Part shown: positions 1 to 6,986 of the stretch, piece after piece
How positions within the stretch are numbered: position 1 is the stretch's first letter
Layout of the letters: the number at the start of each line of letters is the position of its first letter
From: Sideroxydans sp.
GTDB lineage: Bacteria > Pseudomonadota > Gammaproteobacteria > Burkholderiales > Gallionellaceae
Direction of reading: 5' to 3'
Length of the DNA stretch: 10,121 bases
Assembly: GCA_030823965.1 (NCBI GenBank)
Contig: JAVBYP010000290.1
Location: 1-10,121 of the forward strand
Notes under the pieces: generated by a model
What the model was told of the DNA's origin: nothing
Seen by the model: the letters and a program-made list of their open reading frames with translations, nothing else
Databases searched by the model: none
Made by a program: the position numbers and the translations under genes

Positions 1-672
1 TGGGCCTGACAACACCGATCCATCCTTCGTGAGCAGGAAGATATCCTTACCCTTGGTCTTCTTACTGTCCAAGACATCTTCGGCCCATTTCCAGAAGATG
101 TGACCACACAACACACCTTGCAACTTCCCTTTGCTATCTATCACTGGAGCAGCGACATCGACCAAGTAGAACATATCTCCACTGGGGTTCGGTAAAAGCT
201 TTGAAAGCAACAATGCATCGTGCATATCACCCAGATACACTCGATCACGCCCTTGGGTACACCATGGCCGCTTGGATAGGTCCTTGCCCTCCAGATACTT
301 ACCTGTACCGACCGAACCGATGCCCTTCTCATCACAGATGCCGATCCAAGCATATGCATTGAAGCTGCTCTGCAAACGCTCCAAAATCTCCCGCTTGCGC
401 TCTAGCGGGACACTGGATTCACGTATCTCATAAAGTGCCGCTGCGTTCTGGATCTCGCGACTGCGCTCGAACATGCCACGATCCATCACATCCAGCGCGC
501 TTTGTGCACGGCGCATGAAGGATGCCCCTTCATCTTGCTCGATCTGCCGTCTACTTTCCTCAGCCGCATAGAAGCTGAGCGCCAATGACAGTAGTAGCGC
601 GATGCCGCCGCTGGCCAAGCTGATCTGCGCCCGTAAGCTATTCTTGGGATTCAGTTTGTTCAGAAAATTCAT
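1..672 (-). CDS. dCache-type membrane sensor protein, N-terminal part (cut by window edge)
   Basis: Open frame of 224 codons from an ATG at 672-670, with no stop before the window edge. The N-terminus (MNFLNKLNPKNSLRAQ) is followed by one membrane segment at about residues 18-37, then a charged helix (about 38-100) and a periplasmic sensor of dCache type at about 100-224. Supporting motifs are DVMDRGMFER (61-70), RPWCTQG (135-141), YLGDMHDALLLSKLLPNP (146-163) and VDVAAPV (171-177), the last two typical of Cache sensors in proteobacterial signalling proteins. The start is well supported: GAGGGG at 687-682 lies 9 bases upstream, inside the end of the preceding gene, whose TAG ends 3 bases before this ATG. 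Translational coupling is likely. Cache domains usually bind small extracellular ligands such as amino or organic acids; the ligand cannot be read here. The output domain is outside the window. GGDEF/EAL is my guess from the neighbours, but a histidine kinase or chemoreceptor output is equally compatible with this half. Confidence 0.85.
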   Translation of the reverse strand, partial: MNFLNKLNPKNSLRAQISLASGGIALLLSLALSFYAAEESRRQIEQDEGASFMRRAQSALDVMDRGMFERSREIQNAAALYEIRESSVPLERKREILERLQSSFNAYAWIGICDEKGIGSVGTGKYLEGKDLSKRPWCTQGRDRVYLGDMHDALLLSKLLPNPSGDMFYLVDVAAPVIDSKGKLQGVLCGHIFWKWAEDVLDSKKTKGKDIFLLTKDGSVLSGP

Positions 673-675
673 ATC

Positions 676-3210
676 CTATGTCCCCTCAAAAAAGCGCACT
701 TGATCACGCCCCTCGCGCTTAGCCTGATACATCGCCTTATCCGCATAGTTGAGCAGCTCTTGCTCATTGTTCTCGTGATTGATGAAGGGCACCACACCCA
801 CGCTGACGGTACAGCAGTGTTGTACGACCACATGCGTCCCATCTTTCAGCTTTACGTTCAACTCGTAAGGTTGGCTGATCGCTTCCTTGATCTTCTCAGC
901 CACCACTCTACTCTGCTCGATGGCGATGTTCTTATTTAAACTTAATTCGGTGAGCATCACCACGAATTCGTCACCGCCGAAACGCGCCACCGTATCTATC
1001 TCACGCAGACATTGCTTGATTCGGTTCGACGCTTCGATAAGGAGAACATCCCCCACCTCATGACCGTGTTCATCATTGAGTGGTTTGAAGTTATCCAGAT
1101 CGAGGAACATCAACGCACCATATAGATTGTTTCGTTTGCTGGAAGCCATCGCCTGCGCCAAACGGTCGCTCAGCATGCGACGGTTCGGCAGTCCAGTGAG
1201 TGCATCGTAATATGCCAAGTCGCGCATGGCCAGTTCGGCCGCCTTGCGTCCGCTGATATCACGGCAAAAAACGAAAAATGTCTGCGCCTCATGCATGAAG
1301 GTCGCGGATACCTCGATATCGATCATGTTGCCATCTTTGCGCCGATGTTTCGTCTCGAACAGATCGTGCCCCTGCGCGATGATCTTCATGGCATGGGCCC
1401 GAACCACATCCTCATCTTCGTATGCATCCAGATCACTTATATGCATCCGTGTCAGCTCCTCCACCGAATAGCCCGTCAGGTTGGAATATGCCTGATTCAC
1501 CTCTTGGATATTGCCATGCACATCCGTCATCCAAAAACCGTCTTGTGCGGTATCCACGATGACTTTGTGACGTCTGAGTATCTCTTCTGCCTTCTTGCGC
1601 TCGGTGATATCGGTGAATATCGCGAACACTTCGAACGGCTCTGCCTCACCTTGTTTGAATTGCGGGATGGCGGAGACCGAAAGCCAGCGCGTCTCATCCA
1701 ACAAGGGATTGAACACACCCATCATCACGTCACACACCTGCTTGCCGGTCCTTAAAGCCTGCATGGCTGGATGCTGGTCACCGGGGAAATCGCTGCCATC
1801 TTCATGGATGGTCTTCCAACGCGGATCGAGTGAAGAGCGCCCCTGCATCTGATCCAAGGTCAATCCCAATATCCGCTCCGCCATCGGATTCGCCGCAGTG
1901 ATCTCACCGCGTCGGTTGTGGAAAACCACACCATGCAACATGCTCACGAACAACAAGCGCATATGCTCTTCACTCTCCGCGAGGGCGATGTTCTTCTCTT
2001 TGAGTTCAGTGACGTCACGCAGATAGCCATTCCACAAGATGGAGCCATCATCCTCTTTGCTGGGAAGCGTATCACCTAGCACCCAAGCGACCTTCCCATC
2101 CTCATGCCTCACTCTGAACTCGTGATGCCACTGGGTCATATCGCGTGCGGAAATCTCAGTGGATGCGAGGATGCCGGCGAGGTCATCCGTATGCACTGCC
2201 GCAAAAGCCTGAGAGGCATCATCACGCACCTCATGCGGACGCACCCCGAACAAGTCGAAGAAACGTTCGCTGGCATACGGGATACAGGTCGTGCCATCTG
2301 GCCGCAAGCGATATTGATACACCACACCGGGTGCCATATCGCCCACCATACGCAAGGTGCGCATGGAGTCATTCAATTGCTGTGTGCGCGCTTCGACTGT
2401 CGCTTCCAAGCGTTCGTTGGCCTTGGTCAACTCAGCTTTGGATTCATTGATGGTGCTCAGATTGCACAACAACTGCCGGATAGCCAACACCAACAGCACA
2501 CTGACCACGAACCACACCATCGTGTGGACACTGATCGAATGTGTACGCGCGGTTTCCATCGCAGTGGTGAGTGGATCGACCGACCACTGCACACTCAATC
2601 CACCGCGCACATCACCCAGTTTGTAGCCCTGCTTCGCGTGACAATTCAGACAGGGTTGCTTGACGAACAAAGGCGCGATGTAACGCGCCATGTCTTTGCC
2701 ATCCGTGTGATCGATGGAGATGCGTTCTTGCGACACCTGCTGTTCAAAGGCGCGTAGTGCATCTGCCTCCCATGCGTTAGCTTTGTTATTCGGATTGATG
2801 GGATTCAAACTGGTCAGATGGAGTTTTATCCCTGCCTCGCGTTCGATGACACCGGATATCTGGCGCGTCATGTAAGCTGGATTGAGCAAGGTCAATGGCT
2901 GCCCCGTGATGGTGGCGGATGCTCGCATCTCTTTGCTCAAATAGGGGTTCGGTGGGTCACGCTCTGTCTGCAACACATAGATGCCGCCATGCTCCGCGTT
3001 CCATACGCGCATGGCCTCGACCAAACGGAACACCTCACGCCCTTGAGTGGAGGCGACTTCGAGTTTGGAATGTTCCAAGTTGTGTAAAGAAGACCACAGC
3101 GACGCGCCTACCAATACACTCCACAGTAAGAGCGGAAGGAGACAGAAACGCAGCAATGTCTTGCCTCCACAACTCCCCTCGCCATTCAATACCAGACGGA
3201 TCGGCATCAT
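676..3210 (-). CDS. Membrane diguanylate cyclase: DUF3365 (CxxCH) - PAS x3 - GGDEF
   Basis: 844-residue predicted diguanylate cyclase (2 GTP to c-di-GMP) of the inner membrane. Domains: membrane segment about 18-41; periplasmic DUF3365 (Tll0287-like) region about 45-222 with a c-type haem attachment motif CLNCH at 187-191; second membrane segment about 226-249; a coiled-coil-like linker about 250-290; PAS domains at about 290-404, 412-540 and 547-657; GGDEF domain about 663-844. The active site GGDEF is at 745-749 and the RxxD inhibitory site (REID) at 736-739, five residues before it as in the family. No EAL domain follows, so this should be a pure synthase. The CxxCH lies between the two membrane segments, hence on the side where c-haem is attached. 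The gene overlaps the preceding one by 4 bases (ATGA). There are two tandem ATGs (3210 and 3207); AAAGGA at 3219-3214 is 3 bases from the first and 6 from the second, so the second may be the true start. The signal sensed (redox or a gas) is inference. Confidence 0.93.
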   Translation of the reverse strand: MMPIRLVLNGEGSCGGKTLLRFCLLPLLLWSVLVGASLWSSLHNLEHSKLEVASTQGREVFRLVEAMRVWNAEHGGIYVLQTERDPPNPYLSKEMRASATITGQPLTLLNPAYMTRQISGVIEREAGIKLHLTSLNPINPNNKANAWEADALRAFEQQVSQERISIDHTDGKDMARYIAPLFVKQPCLNCHAKQGYKLGDVRGGLSVQWSVDPLTTAMETARTHSISVHTMVWFVVSVLLVLAIRQLLCNLSTINESKAELTKANERLEATVEARTQQLNDSMRTLRMVGDMAPGVVYQYRLRPDGTTCIPYASERFFDLFGVRPHEVRDDASQAFAAVHTDDLAGILASTEISARDMTQWHHEFRVRHEDGKVAWVLGDTLPSKEDDGSILWNGYLRDVTELKEKNIALAESEEHMRLLFVSMLHGVVFHNRRGEITAANPMAERILGLTLDQMQGRSSLDPRWKTIHEDGSDFPGDQHPAMQALRTGKQVCDVMMGVFNPLLDETRWLSVSAIPQFKQGEAEPFEVFAIFTDITERKKAEEILRRHKVIVDTAQDGFWMTDVHGNIQEVNQAYSNLTGYSVEELTRMHISDLDAYEDEDVVRAHAMKIIAQGHDLFETKHRRKDGNMIDIEVSATFMHEAQTFFVFCRDISGRKAAELAMRDLAYYDALTGLPNRRMLSDRLAQAMASSKRNNLYGALMFLDLDNFKPLNDEHGHEVGDVLLIEASNRIKQCLREIDTVARFGGDEFVVMLTELSLNKNIAIEQSRVVAEKIKEAISQPYELNVKLKDGTHVVVQHCCTVSVGVVPFINHENNEQELLNYADKAMYQAKREGRDQVRFFEGT
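682..687 (-). promoter_or_regulatory. Ribosome-binding site for the dCache gene
   Basis: GAGGGG on the minus strand, in the last codons of the DUF3365 cyclase gene, 9 bases before ATG 672-670. Good spacing supports that start for the partial gene, whose other end is not visible. Confidence 0.6.
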
Positions 3211-5810
3211 CGTTCCTTTAGCAGATCAGATTCGAACTGGCTCAGCGGAACGGGTCGTCCGAAATAATAGCCTTGGAATGTGTGGCAACCACGCTGTTCC
3301 AAGAACTCCTGTTGTTCTTTAGTCTCTACCCCTTCGGCGATGACGTTCAAGCCAAGTGCTTCTGTCATAGCGATGATGGTCTGTACGATGGCTGCATCGT
3401 TAGGGTCGATGGCGATGTCTCGCACGAAGCTCTGGTCGATCTTGATCTGATCCAGCGGCAATAACTTCAGATACTGCAGCGACGAGTAGCCCGTGCCGAA
3501 GTCGTCCATGGAGAACATGATGCCCAGCAGTTTCAATTCACGCATCTTGGCGATTGTGTCTTCCACGTTCTCCAGCACGGTGCTTTCCGTCAGTTCGAGT
3601 TTGAGATGAGAGGGCTTCGCGCCTGTCTCTACCAACACGCGACGCACTTGATCGACGAAGTCTTTCTTGCGGAATTGTTTTGCGCTCACATTCACCGCAA
3701 GCGTCAGATCGCGCGTCGCAGGGGATCTCTGCCAAAGTTTCAACTGAACACAGGCTGAATGGAACACCCACAGACCGACTGGGATGATGATGCCCGTCTC
3801 TTCAGCAAGTGGGATGAAATCTCCCGGCGAAACCATGCCACGACTCGGATGGTTCCAGCGCAACAGCACTTCGGCGCCTACTGCACGCCCATCTGCATCC
3901 ACCTGCTTCTGAAAATACAGTTGCAATTGCTGGTTGTCGATGGCTTTCCTTAGGTCATCCGCCATGGACAGTCGTTCTTCCAACTCAGCCTGCATCTTGG
4001 GATCGAAGAATCGGATCGTATTGCGCCCCGCTTGCTTGGCTTGATACATGGCCGTATCGGCATGCTGCAGCAAGGAATCGAATGTGTCGTGTGGATCATT
4101 GAACAAGACGATGCCGATACTGGGTGTGGTGCGCACCTCAAGATCATCGAATTGGTAGCGTTCACACAAGGCAGTGCGTATCTTTTCGGCCACCAGTTCA
4201 GCTTGGGTCGCAGCTTCGTTGGTGATGGTGCTCAGATTCTCTAAGATCACCACGAACTCGTCACCGCCCAATCTTGCTACGGTATCTCCATCGCGCACAC
4301 TTGCGATGAGTCGCTGCCCGACCTCGACCAATAAACGATCACCCACGGTATGACCTTTGCTGTCGTTCAGCGACTTGAAATCGTCCAGATCAAGGTAGAT
4401 GAGCGCGCCGTAATGGCGACTACGCACACTGACGGCCATCGCTTGCTGCAAACGATCTTGTAACAAGCGACGGTTGGGTAGGTCAGTGAGTGAATCGAAA
4501 TAGGCCAGCTGGTGTATCTTCATCTCCGCGTTCTTCTGTTCGGTGATGTCGTCATACATGCCCAGTATGCCGATCACTTTCCCTTCACCGTCCTGCAAGG
4601 GGACTTTAGAAGTACGTAACCATATCTGCTTGCCGTCGGGTGTGGTCTGCGGCTCTTCGAAGTTCAACTTGGATTTCTTGCCAACCATCACTTGGTGATC
4701 GTCTTCACGGTACAGCGCCGCTTGGTCTTTCCACCCCATCTGAGTATCGTCTTTGCCGACCAATTCTTCCGGTCTGTTCAATCCCGCATCATGGGCAAAG
4801 GCTGGGTTACAACCCAGATAGCGAGATTCAGTATCCTTCCAGAAGATGCGTACGGGTACCGTTTCCAGTACGGACCGCAACATGTCGTTTACCGAACGCA
4901 GTTGTTGCTCAGCGCGTTTCTGCTCGGTGAGTTCGATGAAGAAGGTGAAGGTACGCGCGCCTTGCTCGGTCTCGACCCGCTTGACAGAGACCATGAATGG
5001 GAACTGCGACCTATCCATGCGCGAACCTAAAGTCTCATAGGTATCAGGAACGGGATGGCCTTGGGCGCGCAACTGGATACGCTCGATTATCTCTGCGCGT
5101 TTCTGCGGTGCGATGAGTTCAGTGAGCGGCAGACCCTGCAATTGGGCGATCTCTGCATAGCCGAACATCGACAAGAATGCGGAGTTCCCATCGATCACGA
5201 TTCCATCGCTGGATAATGCGACCCCGATCGGACTCAGCTCGATCAATGAACGGAATTGTGACTCGACTTGCTGGAGCGACTGTTGTAACTGTCGTTGCTT
5301 CGCTCTAGCCATTTCTTCTTGTGCATCTTGCGTGCGGCACAAGGTGATGGCTTTTGCCAATTGCGTAAGTACGGGCAGCAATATCTGAGGGAGATCGAGG
5401 TTCGTATCCGGCAGGTGCATCGCCAGCAAAATGATGACGCCATCCTTACCTACAGGGAGACGCAGATAGGATCTGTAGTGACTGTGTGTGGTGCTGAGCT
5501 GGCTCAACAGTTCGGTTTGGTCCTTTTCCACACTTGAACAACCGTAGACCAATTCGCAGGGGACACTGATGTCCTTATCGATCGCCGCGATCAGATCGAA
5601 ATCCCCTACCGCCGCTTGGATGCGCACTGCTCTCTGCGCATCTGCGACCCTTTCACAAGGTGGCATATCTAGGCAGACGAAACCCGCAGAGAACGAGGTG
5701 TGATAGAGCAGGCGCTGAAGCGTACGCGTCAGCAATGGTTTGACTTTGACCTCTGCTCCTATCGTCACCGAAAGGTCATATAGGACCGGCAGTATCTCCT
5801 TGCGCTCCAT
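3207..5810 (-). CDS. Cytosolic GAF - PAS x2 - GGDEF - EAL c-di-GMP enzyme
   Basis: 867 residues with no membrane segment or signal peptide, so cytosolic. A GAF-like domain spans about 5-155 (cysteines at 46, 52, 86 and 91), followed by a short coiled coil (about 160-187), PAS domains about 187-298 and 308-428, GGDEF about 434-602 and EAL about 618-862. The cyclase motif GGDEF (515-519) and RxxD site (RDGD, 506-509) are intact. The phosphodiesterase domain carries EVL (647-649) in place of EAL, a common ExL variant, with the other expected residues in place: N707, E739/E742 in ELTES, D769-D770 in DDFGTG, K790, E826 in AEGVE and Q846. It should therefore be able both to make and to hydrolyse c-di-GMP, with the GAF/PAS inputs deciding the balance; which activity dominates cannot be read. 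The ATG at 5810 lies 6 bases after the FIST stop, with only a weak AAAGAG upstream, which suggests coupling. Codons 698-837 are almost identical to those of the MHYT paralogue (see repeat). Confidence 0.93.
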   Translation of the reverse strand: MERKEILPVLYDLSVTIGAEVKVKPLLTRTLQRLLYHTSFSAGFVCLDMPPCERVADAQRAVRIQAAVGDFDLIAAIDKDISVPCELVYGCSSVEKDQTELLSQLSTTHSHYRSYLRLPVGKDGVIILLAMHLPDTNLDLPQILLPVLTQLAKAITLCRTQDAQEEMARAKQRQLQQSLQQVESQFRSLIELSPIGVALSSDGIVIDGNSAFLSMFGYAEIAQLQGLPLTELIAPQKRAEIIERIQLRAQGHPVPDTYETLGSRMDRSQFPFMVSVKRVETEQGARTFTFFIELTEQKRAEQQLRSVNDMLRSVLETVPVRIFWKDTESRYLGCNPAFAHDAGLNRPEELVGKDDTQMGWKDQAALYREDDHQVMVGKKSKLNFEEPQTTPDGKQIWLRTSKVPLQDGEGKVIGILGMYDDITEQKNAEMKIHQLAYFDSLTDLPNRRLLQDRLQQAMAVSVRSRHYGALIYLDLDDFKSLNDSKGHTVGDRLLVEVGQRLIASVRDGDTVARLGGDEFVVILENLSTITNEAATQAELVAEKIRTALCERYQFDDLEVRTTPSIGIVLFNDPHDTFDSLLQHADTAMYQAKQAGRNTIRFFDPKMQAELEERLSMADDLRKAIDNQQLQLYFQKQVDADGRAVGAEVLLRWNHPSRGMVSPGDFIPLAEETGIIIPVGLWVFHSACVQLKLWQRSPATRDLTLAVNVSAKQFRKKDFVDQVRRVLVETGAKPSHLKLELTESTVLENVEDTIAKMRELKLLGIMFSMDDFGTGYSSLQYLKLLPLDQIKIDQSFVRDIAIDPNDAAIVQTIIAMTEALGLNVIAEGVETKEQQEFLEQRGCHTFQGYYFGRPVPLSQFESDLLKER
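3214..3219 (-). promoter_or_regulatory. Ribosome-binding site at the ATGA overlap of the EAL and DUF3365 genes
   Basis: AAAGGA on the minus strand, inside the last codons of the GAF-PAS-GGDEF-EAL gene. It is 3 bases from the ATG at 3210 and 6 bases from the ATG at 3207. The stop TGA (3209-3207) overlaps the first ATG, so translation of the two genes is probably coupled. Confidence 0.6.
3300..3719 (-). repeat. Direct repeat copy A, within the EAL domain of the GAF protein
   Basis: Pairs with copy B at 7122-7541 at a constant offset of 3822 bases and without gaps. By hand alignment about 40 of 420 bases differ, nearly all silent. The encoded 140 residues (698-837) differ at three positions (M765, I801, K831 here versus S, T, I). 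The longest perfect match is 53 bases (3631-3683). The segment covers the NVSA, ELTES, DDFGTG and AEGVE motifs. Confidence 0.9.
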
Positions 5811-5816
5811 GGCTCT

Positions 5817-6971
5817 TTACCAGCGGGCAGCCACCAATGTCGCGTTATGGAACAAGGGATAGCCATGCAAGGTCGAGCCGCCGATCTCACCTAGAGACAA
5901 CGCGCCCGCCACTTGTGAGGCGGCAGTACGTTTGTCGAATTCTTGTAGCTCGGAGGTCGCCACCTCGATACCCAGGTGCATGCGTCGCCCCGCACAATAG
6001 AACAGCAGAAGTTCTTTGCCCGCACTGCTCCCATTCATCGCTTGCAGGCCATCCACCAATACCCTCAAGGTCTCCTGCGTGTCCACAGATGGACGCTCCA
6101 ACAATGTCAGAACCGAGTTGGCTGGTACTTCTCCGACACAGAACAGAGATCCATCATCGTTCAGCATTACCGGGATGCGCACCACGACATGATGATTGGC
6201 CCGCACGATACCAAAGGGGAAGTGCACGGCATGTTCATAGAAATTCGCTTGCGTGATCTCCACACCATATTGCTCGCGCACCATTTCTTGATACACCTCG
6301 AACGCGGGTCGCCAATCGATCTGTGAGATGCGATTTCCCGCCGTTGTGGTGGCATACACGATCTTGCGTGGAGCATGGTAACCATGCTCAAGGATGGCAC
6401 CTTTGTGGTTGGGGATCAGCACCAACAACACACCGTTGCTAACTAAGCGTTGGCCATCGAACAAACATGGCATGGGTTGGAAAGTCTCGCTTCCCGCATT
6501 CGAACCTGCATAGTGGACGCGATTCGCCAATTGCAGATAGGTCTCATCCAGCAAGGTGCCGATGTTGGGCACCATGGCATCGAACAACATGAACAAGGTC
6601 GCCTCGTCCACGCCCTCTAACTTACTCGCGACATGTTGTGCGATCTCTCGTGATTTATTCTCTGCACCTTCGCTATCGGTGGGCAGGTCAGCGTGTAATG
6701 CATAATCCGGCATCACATCGAAACGCAGCAGCCATACCCCCTCGGTCTCGAACTTCCCGCCCACGACCAGCGCAGGAAAGATACCTCCGACCAAGGGTAC
6801 TTGCTTTTGCGTGCAGGTAGCTTGCAACACAGCGACGTTCTCTTTTTGTGCTTCAGGTACGAAGGCACAGACACCCATCTTGGGGAACCTGCCTTGCCAT
6901 TCATCTAGTATTTGCGCCAGCGATGTCTTGTCTACCTGTCGCAGGTAGCGCATCTTGTTGGTTTCCATCAT
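5817..6971 (-). CDS. FIST-domain sensor protein (possibly NosP-like)
   Basis: 384 residues, soluble. The protein fits the FIST family: an N-terminal FIST_N half (about 10-205, with VGGIFPALVV at 61-70 and HYAGSNAGS at 153-161) and a FIST_C half (about 220-384) ending in the family-like SLGEIGG (359-365) and LFHNATLV (373-380). FIST is a stand-alone or fused small-ligand sensory domain often found beside or within signal-transduction proteins. Some members, called NosP, are haem proteins that bind nitric oxide and act on c-di-GMP or kinase partners encoded alongside. Here it sits between two GGDEF-EAL genes, which fits a partner-sensor role. Many histidines are present (for example H190, H196, H247, H250, H260, H261), but I cannot say which, if any, binds haem. 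The start has tandem ATGs (6971, 6968); AAGGGGGA at 6982-6975 is better spaced for the second. The gap from the preceding stop is 15 bases. FIST assignment is firm; NosP function is a hypothesis. Confidence 0.88.
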   Translation of the reverse strand: MMETNKMRYLRQVDKTSLAQILDEWQGRFPKMGVCAFVPEAQKENVAVLQATCTQKQVPLVGGIFPALVVGGKFETEGVWLLRFDVMPDYALHADLPTDSEGAENKSREIAQHVASKLEGVDEATLFMLFDAMVPNIGTLLDETYLQLANRVHYAGSNAGSETFQPMPCLFDGQRLVSNGVLLVLIPNHKGAILEHGYHAPRKIVYATTTAGNRISQIDWRPAFEVYQEMVREQYGVEITQANFYEHAVHFPFGIVRANHHVVVRIPVMLNDDGSLFCVGEVPANSVLTLLERPSVDTQETLRVLVDGLQAMNGSSAGKELLLFYCAGRRMHLGIEVATSELQEFDKRTAASQVAGALSLGEIGGSTLHGYPLFHNATLVAARW

Positions 6972-6986
6972 TTATCCCCCTTGGAT

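Noticed and set aside
1291..1755. 154-codon open frame on the plus strand
   Set aside because: Antisense shadow of the PAS2-PAS3 region of the cyclase gene.
2104..2757. 217-codon open frame on the plus strand
   Set aside because: Antisense to the PAS1/membrane/DUF3365 part of the cyclase, which has clear domain support. No domain of its own.
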